64,000 nt of DNA from Botryotinia globosa (taxonomy: Eukaryota; Ascomycota; Leotiomycetes; Helotiales; Sclerotiniaceae). Made by a program: the position numbers and the translations under genes. The stretch's first letter is position 1; each line of letters opens with the position of its first letter. The notes under the pieces were generated by a model. That model was not told the DNA's origin and did no database searches. It worked only from the letters and a program-made list of their open reading frames with translations. The stretch spans positions 1 through 64,000 of the forward strand of contig RCSZ01000016.1 of the NCBI GenBank assembly GCA_014898425.1, given 5' to 3'. Below are positions 24,973-35,901 of this stretch, piece by piece.

Positions 24973-26788
24973 GAATCTACTCCAGACTTGGCTTTCGACG
25001 TAATAATTTGTGAGATGGAGCTGTGTAGCTCATGTCTCACATAACTGTTGTTTGATGATAATTATCAATTTCATTGATATCTCCTCAAGTTCTCGGCTTT
25101 GTGTCGTTTCTTCTCGAGAATATTTGTATGCATGCTCAGCAAGCACTCTGATATTCCGCCGCAGGTCGGTAACTAATAGCAATGAATTGATTGATCTCGC
25201 ACGTCTGTTTATTCACTGTCAGAGTCTCCGACCGTGCTCAAGTTTCAACTGGCTGTGGATAGCCGTCTTTGTTTTGCAGGATACAGTCCATCGCAAGACT
25301 TACTTTACAATTGAAATATACGTGTGTTTCTAATGACGCTGTGTTATCTTTGAGTTTCCTTTTGCGCCACTCTTCTCCACGTTGGACTCTTTGCGGCTAT
25401 TCCAAGGCTAACCATTGAGTGACTTTTCTTCTCATCGTTTCGAAATCGCGTTGTAAACACAAAGACCTCCATGTCTAGCTGACGCGAGCCCTTTCCTCAT
25501 GCAGGTCAAAATTGACTAGATTTATTTGAGATGGAAGATTGAAGATGACAACTTCAATCTTTCATCATTTGATGCAGCTAGCATAGCTGACGTTATGAAA
25601 GAATTCGACTAGCGCAGTGTCGAAGAACAATCTGACTGACGGGTCCAGCTGCGGGAAGTCTTTAGCTCAAGTTACTTTTCCTCCATGTTACTTGGCATGC
25701 GCTCTCTCACCTTTCGTGTTATATTGAAGTTGTATCCTATGGAATTGAAACCATGGTTGAGCAGTATAGATGGGGTGTTGAGTTTTCTGGTGGGCGTTTG
25801 TCAACTCCAGAGGCTAGAGAAAAGTGTACTTCATACAGATACCAATGAATTTAACAAGTGGAAATCTTGATGCGTTGAATTGGGAGAAGATAACAGTGAA
25901 AAGATACTCACTTCATCAGCTTAAATATGGGAACAGATAAAGACAAAGCTGGATAGCCACCTCCATCTCTCATTTCTCCTCCCAGAAACTAACGCGCTCC
26001 GATATCTTCAGTGTGGTAGCTCCCAAGCGACTCCAATGACAAGATGAAACTATTTATATTCGTTATGCATTCGCTTCAATTTTAAAGAGTATGTGTACAT
26101 ATTTTTTCGGGAAGCTTCGAAGCCCAGACTCAGTCTGTATGGCAAGAGTGTTGTTGCTGGTTGCTAGGAAAACCGCACAGGAGCTTTCAACAGTCGGCCC
26201 TCAAGCAAGCAAAGAAAGTTCAACGATATTGGCTATTGGTACGTTTGAGTTACACGCATGGATGATAGGATGGTCCTATCCAATCTCTTCATGCTAACAG
26301 CATATTCGGCTAACTATTAATACGATATCTTGAACTGCTATCACTCTGTTGAGATTATGAACACATTTTCTTTTACTAATTTCATCATGAATCACACGAT
26401 TTCGCACCAATTTGCATTTTGTTCAATTCGATTATCATCTCAAGATCCATGGATCCCAAATATCTTCGCAACTTATCCCATAATCACAAATATCACCAAT
26501 GAAATATTCCAGCTTTCAATCATTGATGACCTCTTGTTCAAATCATAAGCCATGTCAACAAATTCCATGAAACGATAAATTTGATATTTCGTTGTGTTCA
26601 TGAATAGATAGTTCTGTGATAAGTAATAGCATTTTTCTTTTATGAACCGACCCAGCAATTTCATGGCCAATTAAATATGGGATACCTAATCAGTGGATAC
26701 TTGCCATCGTTGCGAATGGGTGTTCATGATCTGTATGCACGTCTGGTCCACTGTTACATCGTTACCATTGGTGATATCATATAGCGCT

Positions 26789-26857
26789 GGTAAGTTACCT
26801 GTAATAACTTTACCCCTTTACCATAGAACTTGACCTCTTTACTAAAGGTAACTTTAC
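26789..26857. repeat. Small foldback with GTAA(A)GTTACC arms
   Basis: GGTAAGTTACCT at 26,789-26,800 faces AGGTAACTTTAC at 26,846-26,857, giving an imperfect inverted repeat of about 12 bp around a 45-bp centre. It may be the remnant of a small inverted-repeat element. Confidence 0.35.
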
Positions 26858-27447
26858 TGCATGTCGCTTTATCTCGATGAGGTTAGCGATCCAGGAGATT
26901 GCAATACAATATTTGTTGAACCATCCATGGATCTCGAACACCTATGCGATTCCTCATTATTCAAGCCACTGGGAATATCTGTTGGATAGCGCATTCAATC
27001 AGGAACGAGTCTTTAATGCTGGAATATTGTTGAAATTACAGCACTTTTAGGGCAGAATACAGGTGGTTGAAAGATATGTAAATTATAAGGACTGTATCAT
27101 GGAGGATAGCTATGTTTATCACTTTGATAGGGAAATAGGTGAGCATAAAGATAATAAACTAGATTCACTTGATCATAACGATCATACCTAGCTTGTGTAC
27201 CTGGATCAGGCGGTGTAGTCGCCTATTCAGGCATTGGCTATATGCTAGTATGAAAGGCTATGCTTTCAGTGGATTACGGGGAGTCGATCACGTGGTGTTG
27301 CAAAACGGGGACTTCTGTGACATATTGTAATAAGGGTGATCGATTTGGAGTAGTTAGAATGGATATTAAATTGATCCTCTTTTAAGTTTCGTAGTGAACA
27401 GTTTGATGGTAGCCTCCCAACTGCGTTTGCTTAGTGTTGAAAGAAGA

Positions 27448-27601
27448 TGTCGGGACATTGATCATGTGATCCAAGAGGGCACTGTATTAGCTAGCGCTTC
27501 CCTATATTTAGTACTAGCTTTCCATAGATAATAATGATCAAGAACAATACAACCACTATAGAACTAAGTACTTACACTTATCAACCAAGTTGATACCAAC
27601 A
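27448..27601 (-). mobile_element. Solo LTR of the Copia family at 35.7-54.5 kb, little mutated
   Basis: The reverse complement begins TGTTGGTATCAACTTGGTTG and ends GATCAATGTCCCGACA, with TG...CA termini. It aligns along its whole length to both LTRs of the degenerate Copia element (35,732 and 54,365), but keeps normal G+C. It is 154 bp against 170 bp there; most of the difference is an 11-bp stretch after GCGCTAG. No internal retrotransposon sequence adjoins it, so it is a solo LTR left by LTR-LTR recombination. Flanking 5-mers are GAAGA and GAATA, a target duplication with one mismatch. Confidence 0.88.
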
Positions 27602-27894
27602 GAATATCATCCACGGTTCAAATATCTCCAACCTGCTGTACCAAATCACCCCACTAAGCCATATAAACCTAGTAGATGACTAGCCATGAATTGAATTTTC
27701 GTCCCGTGTGCATGCGAGACGAAACTTTGAAGAGGCAGCCTCCCGGAAGAACTCTCCTCGATTTTACCTGAAATTATGTTTTTTTCTTCTATACCAGCAA
27801 ATGGCAGAAATAGCAACAACTCTATATCATAGAAATGCTAAGATGTTTAAGGCTTAGCTTGTCATAGGCGAGCCCCTGTATGATGTAAAAAATC

Positions 27895-27973
27895 GGTAAG
27901 TGACGAATTCGCTCGTCTCGCCGAATATTTCGTTCGTTTCGAACCCGAAACAAAGAGCGAATGTGCGCTTACC
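27895..27973. repeat. Hairpin-forming inverted repeat, 79 bp
   Basis: Left arm GGTAAGTGACGAATTCGCTC (27,895-27,914) and right arm GAGCGAATGTGCGCTTACC (27,955-27,973) pair through a 6-bp outer helix (GGTAAG/CTTACC) and an 8-bp inner helix (ATTCGCTC/GAGCGAAT) with a small internal loop. The centre contains TTCG-rich short repeats. It is rich in CpG, unlike the RIP-affected blocks. Confidence 0.6.
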
Positions 27974-29508
27974 TTAAGGATGAATCTCTGTACTTGTAAT
28001 ATATGCAAGCGAGCTTGAGTGCGGACTGAAGTTATAGTTACGCCGGAGCTCTTCAGACTCGATAGCTACGTGAATGTGTTCGGTCCACCCGCGGAAGCGT
28101 GCGGTGCCCGAGCGGGAGCCGATTGACTGCCGATTGACCTTATTCGTGACAATTGAAGAGGGTAGGAGAGATTAGAAAAAAAAAAGTTGGAAGAGAAGGC
28201 ATTGCGAACCAAAATTACTGTAATTAGAAACGAAATATCGTAGCATGATCAACCCTAATCCTAACCCTTGACATTTCCTTCCCTCTCTGTTCTTTTACAA
28301 TAAAAAAAGGGGTGCTTTGCACTGATTGTTACAACCGCAGTAACTTCAACATAGATAGTAGATGGTGGATATCTACTTTCGAAATGAACAAGCTAGGAGA
28401 ATTTATCGAGAGTGAGAACATGAATCTAATCTTGAATTATCACACATTACACAGCGGAAAGTATCCATGATTTGACTACTTTTGTTTCCATTATATGTGC
28501 GAATTTACATGAGATCTACGATTTCATCTAGCACACATGTCTCGACGAACCAATCTCAACAGGAGACTCGCTCGAGTTCAGGAAAGAAGACCGATTTGAC
28601 TCTCTCTGTTCCCATTCTCTCTTAGCCCTCTTCCATCTCAATACCTCTCAATCCATTATCTTCACACAGTTTGCATTATTTCATCTCTTCGCGAAGCCAA
28701 CGAGATTTTGGACCAGTCACTTCATCAAGGAACTCTAATTCTACATGAATCCCCAGCAATCAGACTCCGGTAGAAATAGAGAATTTTCAATGACGCTGTG
28801 ATCGCCATGCACGAAACCTCGCGGGTTTGTACGGCTTTAGTGTTAGTAAGACGAGGTTCTCCTGCCCTTCCCTCCCTGCCCTTCCTCCTCCCTTCCTCCT
28901 TCTTACGTCACTTACCGTTCTTCCACTAGCTGCCAGCCTGATATGAACAACACTAAATAACTGCATTAATTCTGCAATCGAGACAATCAACGAATTTGCA
29001 ATGGCGTGAGAAATAAGAGGCTTGAGAAATTACTCAAATTTTATGGAGCATTGCGGGATCTAGAATCATGGTTTGAAGGATATATAAGTTCAGAAGTAGG
29101 TAGCATCGTGAGATTCAGTAGGTTGTGGAAAATCACTTTGAATTCAATTACTTCTCCGGACTTCCATGCTACTTAATTTTTTCTTCAACAAAGTTGGGAA
29201 TCATTCAATAATCCTTTGTTCAGATGCGCCAACCCTAGCCAAACACCAATGTTGTAACTTCAGACCCTGACCTTCTCGGAGTGATCATTCTCTTTTGTAG
29301 TGTCTCCTCCACCGCATGATCCCCTCATTTCCCTCCGTATTGTTCTCGTCCCCCATTTTTTCTATAATTCTGCTATTTTGGTTTCTGTTACCTAGACATC
29401 TTGAGAGCCTCTCAACCTCACGTCCTCGACAGCGAACAAAATAAATGACGCCGCACATTAGCCAATTCCCTCAATATTACCGCCACAATTGCTAGCAAAG
29501 TTTCCACT

Positions 29509-30848
29509 CTATTTCTTGGTCTTGATAAAACCTTGGCTGAAGGGTTTACGGTTTGGCTTGATCTTGGTTCCTGCCCGACCTTGTAACCACGATTCCTTTA
29601 GCGAGCGTGCTTGATTTGATGCTTTAGGAGGTAAAAGTGGATTTCGGCTTTCCGCAACTCTGAATGTAGTTGAACCGACCCGTTTATCCTTCGGCTTCTT
29701 CTCCAGAAGGCGACGCAATTTGTCTGGCTTGACAGATCTTGTGGGTAGGCTTGAATGAAGACGGCCAGGTTCTGGGCTATCAACGTCATCATCTTCCAGG
29801 AATTCGGCCGGCAGAAGATCTGGAAGTGGAACTTGTCCTGGGATTGCGAAAGCTCTGTTAATTTCTTCAATGTCGTCCTCGGAGTCCAGTCGCCCATCTG
29901 CCGTTCCCTCTCCCTCTAAAGTATTTGATTCCTCGTCCACATCGACATCCGCCTTTTCGGTGGCTGATGTGACCTCGATCTTCGATTTCTGAGCGGGAGG
30001 TAACATTTCGTCTTGTACGGATGCAACATCTAACTTGCGCTTCTTACTAGAGACCTCTGCTTGACGTTTAAGAGTTGCGGCTTTCTCCTGACGCTTCTTC
30101 TTAGAGGCAGCTTCTTGCCTAGAATCCTCGTTAGCAAGTTATTCAGGCAGATATAATATCAAACATACTCTTCAACTGCTTTTGTTGCTTCTCTTTCCTT
30201 TCCTTTGGCGGATTTCGCAGCCTCATTTGTTGTTACTTCTTCTGGGGCATCGTCATCGCTACTCTCGTCCTCCTCGTCTTCAATTTCAACTTTTTCGGAT
30301 TTCGTTTCTACTACTGGCTCGGGTTCAGGCTCTGCGCTATCGAATCGCTTATGTTTTTTCGCAACTGGTGTGGTAACAGTGGTAGTGATTTTCGATAGGG
30401 TCGACACATCTCCATTGGCTTTTGATGTCTTGATGACCTCCTCATCTGCCTCAATAATTTGCGCATCCTCCGATTCTTCTGCAGAATTAGGTATTTCTTC
30501 AATTACTTGCGGTGATTGTATTGGTGTAGCTTCTTCTTCGCTTGCCTGTGCCGACAACTTTTTCGAGTTCCTTGTAGGTCGTGGAGAGGCAGCAACCTCA
30601 TCGTCTTCAAGAGGAAGCGATTTGCGCGGTCGCCCTCTTATTTTTGGAACCGGGGTACCCTCATCTATGATCATAGAATCTCCATCTCCGTTCACTGAGG
30701 GACTATCTGCCAATTCTCGAGCTCTACCCCGCGTAGTAACCATACTTCTAGTTCTTCTGCTTTCGTCGCGCAATTGCTGACTAGGAGTCAATGGATCGTC
30801 CGCCTGAAGATCCTCTTTCGAAGACACTTTAAAGATTCTGGCGAACAT
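29509..30848 (-). CDS. U3 snoRNA-associated-like protein (Utp16-like), 429 aa
   Basis: Probable nucleolar factor of ribosome biogenesis. Exon 1 is 30848-30169 and exon 2 is 30118-29509; the 50-nt intron (30168-30119) has donor GTATGT, branch TTGCTAAC and acceptor TAG. Splicing joins KAVEE to QEAASKKKRQEKAATLKRQ, a basic helical segment. Residues about 40-220 are Ser/Thr/Glu-rich with acidic runs (EDEEDESSDDD) and an RGRPRKS AT-hook-like motif. The C-terminus (STTFRVAESRNPLLPPKASNQ...FSQGFIKTKK) is the part that recalls the fungal U3_snoRNA_assoc family. I start at ATG 30,848; a second in-frame ATG (MVTTRGR, residue 36) could be the real start. The family call rests on pattern memory only. Confidence 0.75.
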
Positions 30849-31118
30849 ACAGAAAACCTGTATTGTGTTGAACTTTAAATAATGGTTGAAGGTGTCAGTG
30901 GGCCTTGGGTGTAGGACAAACCTGTAAAAAAAATCTTTGAGATTTCTTTAGTGCCGGAAAGCGCTATGACATTGATATTTTATCGGGTTCACCGCCTTTC
31001 CGATAATCGAGAATCGCTGGTGGTTGGTTATTCTTGCTTTATCAAGCTTGTGATTTATTTATAATGATATCAGGCTTTTCATTGATTGATATTTGATATA
31101 CTATTCACGAATGTTAAC
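30849..31118. promoter_or_regulatory. Divergent promoter region
   Basis: Only 270 bp separate the start codons of the minus-strand nucleolar-type gene and the plus-strand mitochondrial gene, so both promoters and leaders lie here. It contains T-rich and ATAAT-rich stretches near 31,050-31,080 but no clear TATA box that I would assign to either gene. Confidence 0.6.
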
Positions 31119-32314
31119 ATGTCGAATTCTCGAGTAATGCTTCCTTTTAAACATGGTCTCAGACTGTTAAATCAAAGGTCGCTTCATACCACTCCGAGGT
31201 TATTCGCTGTCAATATCAAACCTTCACGGAAGCAGATATTAGCAAAGAGAAATGCTACTGAACCAGTAATCATACGGAAGAGGGTGCCAATTAACACTCC
31301 TGAAGCTCTTCCACCGATGTTTATTCTTGAAACAGATCATAAAGCTGGAGTTCTAACTGTCGAACCTAATAAAGCCATGGAATTCTTAAAGAACTACCAG
31401 AGTTTACATGGAAATCCGAACCAAGGTTGGGAGACTGGTATTTGCAATAGTAAGGTGTTTTCTTCTTCTTCGCAGCTTACACATCTTACTGATGTCTTAT
31501 AGAGCATGGTATCACGGCATCTGATGTAACACAAATATCTATTTCCATGGGGAGATGCCGGGAACAAGCACAAAAACGTCTAGCAAGGGTGTTGTTAGAT
31601 TCAGCTTCAGCTATGGGAGACCCAGCAGCCACGTTAGAAGTTGTGTCGGAAGCTTTTCATAATAACAAGCTTTATACAGCAAGGTTCACACCCTTTCTTG
31701 AACGTTTAGGTATTTTGGCTAAGAGGGAGAGCAATGTTCAAGCAATGGGACTTCTTGGTCAAGTTCTATACAGTCAAGGAAGGGAAAAGGAAGCTCGAGA
31801 TTGGTTGCAAAAAGCTGTTGCTGGAGAAAAGTCACCAAACTTTCCAGGGGCCGCAGAGGCACTCGTCATACTTGGCTTGATTTTAGAAAAGACTGATAGA
31901 GCAGCTGCAAAGAAGTTGTTCAGCAAAGCAGCATTAGACTTAGATCATCCAGCAGCGTTCTTTTATCTTTCTAAACACGTAGGTCCTGAGGAAGAGGATG
32001 ATAGGATGATTTATTTACTCAAAGCGGCTGGTGCGGGTATGCCTGAAGCATGCCATAATCTTGGTGCTATTGAATTATCTAAAAACGGTGACCAAGCGGA
32101 CAAGAAACCGTCAGAGCGAAATTATGGTTATGCCAAAGAGTGGTTTCAAGTCGCAGCTGAAAGCGGCTTTGGTTTGAGTATGTTGAACATGGCTTCAATA
32201 TGTAAATCTCAGGGTCAAACTGAGGAGGCTTTGAAATGGCTGGAACGGGCAGAAACCTTTCCCGAAATCCATGATGAAGCAGTGAAGATGAGATCCAGCT
32301 TCATTGTGGACTGA
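31119..32314 (+). CDS. Mitochondrial Sel1/TPR-like repeat protein, 380 aa
   Basis: Exon 1 is 31119-31449 and exon 2 is 31503-32314. The 53-nt intron has donor GTAAGG and acceptor TATAG; splicing restores GICN|KHGITASDVTQISISMGRC. The first in-frame ATG (31,119) gives MSNSRVMLPFKHGLRLLNQRS, an Arg/Ser/Leu-rich, acid-free N-terminus typical of a mitochondrial targeting peptide; another ATG at 31,137 would preserve it. The C-terminal two thirds are helical repeats, such as AEALVILGLILEKTDRAAAKKLFSKAA and GYAKEWFQVAAESGFGLSMLNMA, with Sel1/TPR spacing. Such proteins act as assembly or translation scaffolds; no partner can be inferred here. I do not recognise the exact family. Confidence 0.83.
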
Positions 32315-33628
32315 GATATAGAAACTCAACTCTGGCAGACTACAAAATACTGCATTGTAGTCATGGCTCTTAGCTAGACCTACCAATTATTACCACAGCC
32401 TTTTGAATAAAGCTTTACAGGAAGCGTGCGGAAGACGTCGTGGACTCATGGTTTGTAATGTACTTTCGTTCCTCCATAGAAATTTGACGTTGATGTTCAG
32501 AATCAGTGCAAGCATCACTTTCAATACTCGGCTAGTCGAACTGATACCTTATGAGGAGGGGTATATTCCACGCCCGCGTGTGATTAGGTTAGCTTTGCGT
32601 ACTACGTTACATTTGCTTGGAGAACTGCATTGAAAAAGCAGCTAGATAAAGACAAAGCTGGCAAGTTGACGCTGAAGGCTCACTCTCGTCACTGTGTTAC
32701 TTCCTAGAAAATACAGTCTATGGCAAGATTAGTCTTCCTGTCAAATAATTAGGAGCGACGAATCAATTCCGTGAAACCTTCGAAACCCTCTTGCATGACA
32801 TAGACGTGGCAGCTTAACTCTCGTGGTCATACGGTTCAAATCAAGGGAGCCCAGCCACTCTACACCCCTTCACACATATTCTTGACGCTTCATTGTTTAT
32901 TGAGTTTTTTTGACATTTGAGTATTGCAACCTGCTCCAGAACTCAGTAAACACACATTGCAATAGACCTCATTCGAGCTAGATCGCCATCACGTGTTCTC
33001 AGCGGAAACCGACCACACCTCAACGAATCCATTCAAACATTTCCCTTTTTACAAAATCATCGTGTTGTAATTTATTCTTCTTTGATATTCTGATTTCAAC
33101 AAGAAGACTTATCCTGCCCCCAAACCCATCAATTTCCATCGAACTTCACCCACCGCTTACGCCATACCGCTCTCCAGCCGATACATGAGCTGTAGCAGCG
33201 ATCTTATCATCACAATCACTGTATTTCGCATACAAACTGAACCTACCTTCCTTGTACCTTGTATTACACTTTACTCTTCCTCGAAGCTTCCCTGCTCTGC
33301 TACCACTCCTCGCTTAATCTCAGATCTCACCCTTGTTCATAGAAGCCAAACTACCTAGGTATGTGATTCACTCATACGAGATCATGTTTCGAGTTACGCA
33401 TTCATATTTAGCGTGGATAGTTTGTTAAACTGTTGTATAAATGTCCCCCGATTCCTGCTTGTAAAGTGGTCATGAAATTACGAAGCTCGCCAAACATGTT
33501 TGTAAGAATCATTACGATATTAATGATAGCTAGAGAAACACAATTCGACTGACTCAATCTCGGGACTTTTAGAGTAGAGAACTTTTGATATCATCGGCAA
33601 TTTAGGGATGTGATAGTGAAAGATTTAA

Positions 33629-34155
33629 TGTGAGAGTTCTGGCTTCAGCTTATTATATATTAAATGAAAATATATTCAAAATCTTCACTTTTTTAATTTT
33701 TAATTATATATTATTTCAGTGAATAAATAAATAGATTGAATTATTTAAATTCACAAAAAGAATTACTATTTCATGAGATAATTGAAAAAATGAATAAAAT
33801 ATCTTTAATCATTTTATATATATAGATATAGATTTTTAAAATTGAATTTTCAATTTTTTTAAAAGAAAATCGATCTTTTATATAGAAAAAGTATTATATA
33901 TAATAAATTTTGGAAAAGATTTCAATTTTAATATCTTGTGGTTTTTTTAAAAAAATATTATTAAAAATATTTTATTTATTCTTTTATTTTCAATATTTAA
34001 ATTAAAATTGAAAATTATATATTTAATCATAAAATCATAATTTTGATTTATTAAAAAGTTATAAAAATAATTAAGTTATATAAAAAACAACTTTTTTATA
34101 GGGATTTTATTGTAAAATAATATAGTGTGTAATAAGCTAGGTTAGAACTCTTACA
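33629..34155. mobile_element. AT-rich inverted-repeat element, 527 bp, RIP-like
   Basis: The left end reads TGTGAGAGTTCTGGCTTCAG then CTTATTA (33,629-33,655). The reverse complement of the right end (34,155-34,130) reads TGTAAGAGTTCTAACCTAG then CTTATTA, the same apart from a one-base gap and about four mismatches, some of transition (RIP) type. The interior is almost pure A/T and codes for nothing. I see no clear target duplication, so the superfamily is open. It is a MITE-like remnant. Confidence 0.6.
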
Positions 34156-35317
34156 ACCATGATATGGTGATCATTTTTCATAAACTATAATAACAAGACC
34201 CTTGTCGTGGAATCTGTGTCTCTGCTTAGATGAGAGTAAGCATTTGACTACTTGTTCGAGTGGTCGTATGCTTCATAAGCGAAACTTAACGCAGTATAGT
34301 GATATACATACCACACGCTGCCAGATTACGATCTGCCAACTCCGTCCTATTGTTGACTATGCAAGGTTGTAGAGAGTTAAAAGGACGATCCTTATACCAC
34401 TCTATCATCTCTCTTGAGCGTCGCATCTCCACGACCAAGGAACATATCACTTCCATGGCTGTGAACAAATGGAATAATCGCCTTGTATGCATATACTAAA
34501 TCGCACATCGAATTCGGATGAGCTCTTATCCTCGGATGCCAATTCACCCCCAGATCCAACATCCCGGTGCCCTCCTGACTTTCCAAGCATGACGGCATTC
34601 CCCACTCCTACTATATCTTCAACAATATCAAATCAGAGCCAGCTTGACATTTCCTGTGACTTTCAACCATTCAAAAGGAAACAAGCCAGCCAGCCAGCAA
34701 ACAAACAAGCAATTACCCCAAACCCAAACCCAAACAACATAAGGCGCAAAACTCCAAACGCGACTCACCAAACACAATCTCCAACATAGCAGCTATCAAG
34801 AAATATAATAAATATCTCATGTAGTGAGAGTTAGAGTGGCAGTAGAAAATCGATAACAATTCCATCGTATTCCGGTTCCGTGTATCGAATATTCATGTTT
34901 GATATGGGTATTGATGTGATGTAAGAGGAGAGAAGTATGTTTTTCAAATTCTACTACAGTGATTCACATATTTGTAATTGCAGAGACTGAGCGTAATTCG
35001 AGGCGTGAAGTCCTCCTCTTGGTTTCTTTCTCGTGATCCGCATAGATGTGATGATCATCAGCTCCCGCAGAATTTGTCTGCTTTATATATTTCCGTGCAG
35101 AGTCTGCTGAATACCTAAGATTCATTATTCTGCAGGAAATATTCGATACCTAGGTAGGTAGTCATGACTAACCAAGCCCTCCCATATCACCAAAAAAAAC
35201 ACAAGATCCACACTTAATGTATTCTCTCCCTCTATACCCCGCAGATCAACCCACCTCATCCCCTCTCTTTCCGAGATTTTCCTTGATTCACGCACTCAAC
35301 ACACCTCACACACTCAG

Positions 35318-35325
35318 TATATAAG
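35318..35325 (+). promoter_or_regulatory. TATA-box-like TATATAAG without a downstream gene
   Basis: A good TATA match lies after a C/T-rich stretch (35,220-35,315), as in many fungal promoters. The first ATG after it (35,360) opens only MRNQERNR. It may be a promoter whose gene was separated by the Copia insertion about 400 bp downstream, or chance. Confidence 0.3.
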
Positions 35326-35731
35326 CATCCCTTGCCATCAGAATCTCAGTTGACCAGGCATGAGAAATCAAGAACGTAATCGCTGAGGCAGGAACGGGGT
35401 GCGGGGAGGGTGTTTCATCTTCTTGCTTGCGGATTCTTATGAGAAATAATGAATGAGAGGTAATACAATATGTTGTTTATGTGTATGAGATAGAAGTAAT
35501 GAGGAGATCTGTATAGGAGATGAGATGGGAGTGAGGAAAAATGAGTTAAGAATATAAGCACCGATAGTATAGATTACCCGCCGTTTGTTGACAGCGACAA
35601 AACTCTAGAGACAACAGTTACCACTTGATATATAATTCGTCCAATTGTATCTGATCCTATCCACAGCAGCCATGGTAGCCTATGTGAAATCCTAAACTAG
35701 TCTTTCAATCCACCCATCGGCGAAAGGAGAA

Positions 35732-35901
35732 TGTTGGTATCAACTTGGTTGATATAAATGTAAGTACTTAATTCTATATGATTATATTTGTTTTTAATTA
35801 TTATTAATTATAAAAAACTAGATATTAAATATATAAGAAAATATTAATGCAATATTAATTAATATAATATTCTCTTTGATTATATAATCGATATTTCAAT
35901 A
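35732..35901 (-). repeat. Copia LTR (3' LTR in element orientation)
   Basis: 170 bp, from TGTTGGTATCAACTTGG at the left to a mutated ATATTTCAATA at the right (GTCCCGACA in the solo copy). Its left 45 bases are hardly mutated, the rest is strongly AT-shifted. Confidence 0.9.

Larger units (their letters stand above)
17651..29508. other. 11.9-kb gene-poor region with remnants
   Basis: Ordinary base composition, but no intact gene could be assembled. Visible items, listed separately: a broken C2H2 zinc-finger gene, orphan coding-like frames, a solo LTR, a hairpin and a small foldback. A further coding-like frame at 19,546-19,890 (plus; contains CSNCSHC) has no ATG before its middle and no family resemblance. 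A GC-richer patch near 28,060-28,140 shows nothing recognisable, and CCCTAATCCTAACCC at about 28,253 resembles telomere repeats but is only two units. No tRNA-like T-arm was found by eye. Confidence 0.5.
32315..35731. other. 3.4-kb gene-free region up to the retrotransposon stack
   Basis: It begins with the 3' flank of the repeat-protein gene. At about 33,000-33,366 lies pyrimidine-rich leader-like sequence ending in a donor-like CTAG|GTATGT with no open frame around it. An AT-rich inverted-repeat element occupies 33,629-34,155. A second promoter-like stretch with TATATAAG stands at 35,318, followed only by a 7-codon frame. The right end is the Copia insertion site, with GAGAA directly before the LTR. 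Confidence 0.55.

Noticed and set aside
28250..28272. Interstitial telomere repeat
   Set aside because: Only two CCCTAA-type units; too short to mean anything.
32815..32860. tRNA-like GGTTCAAATC
   Set aside because: The T-arm-like string has no matching acceptor, D or anticodon arms around it.
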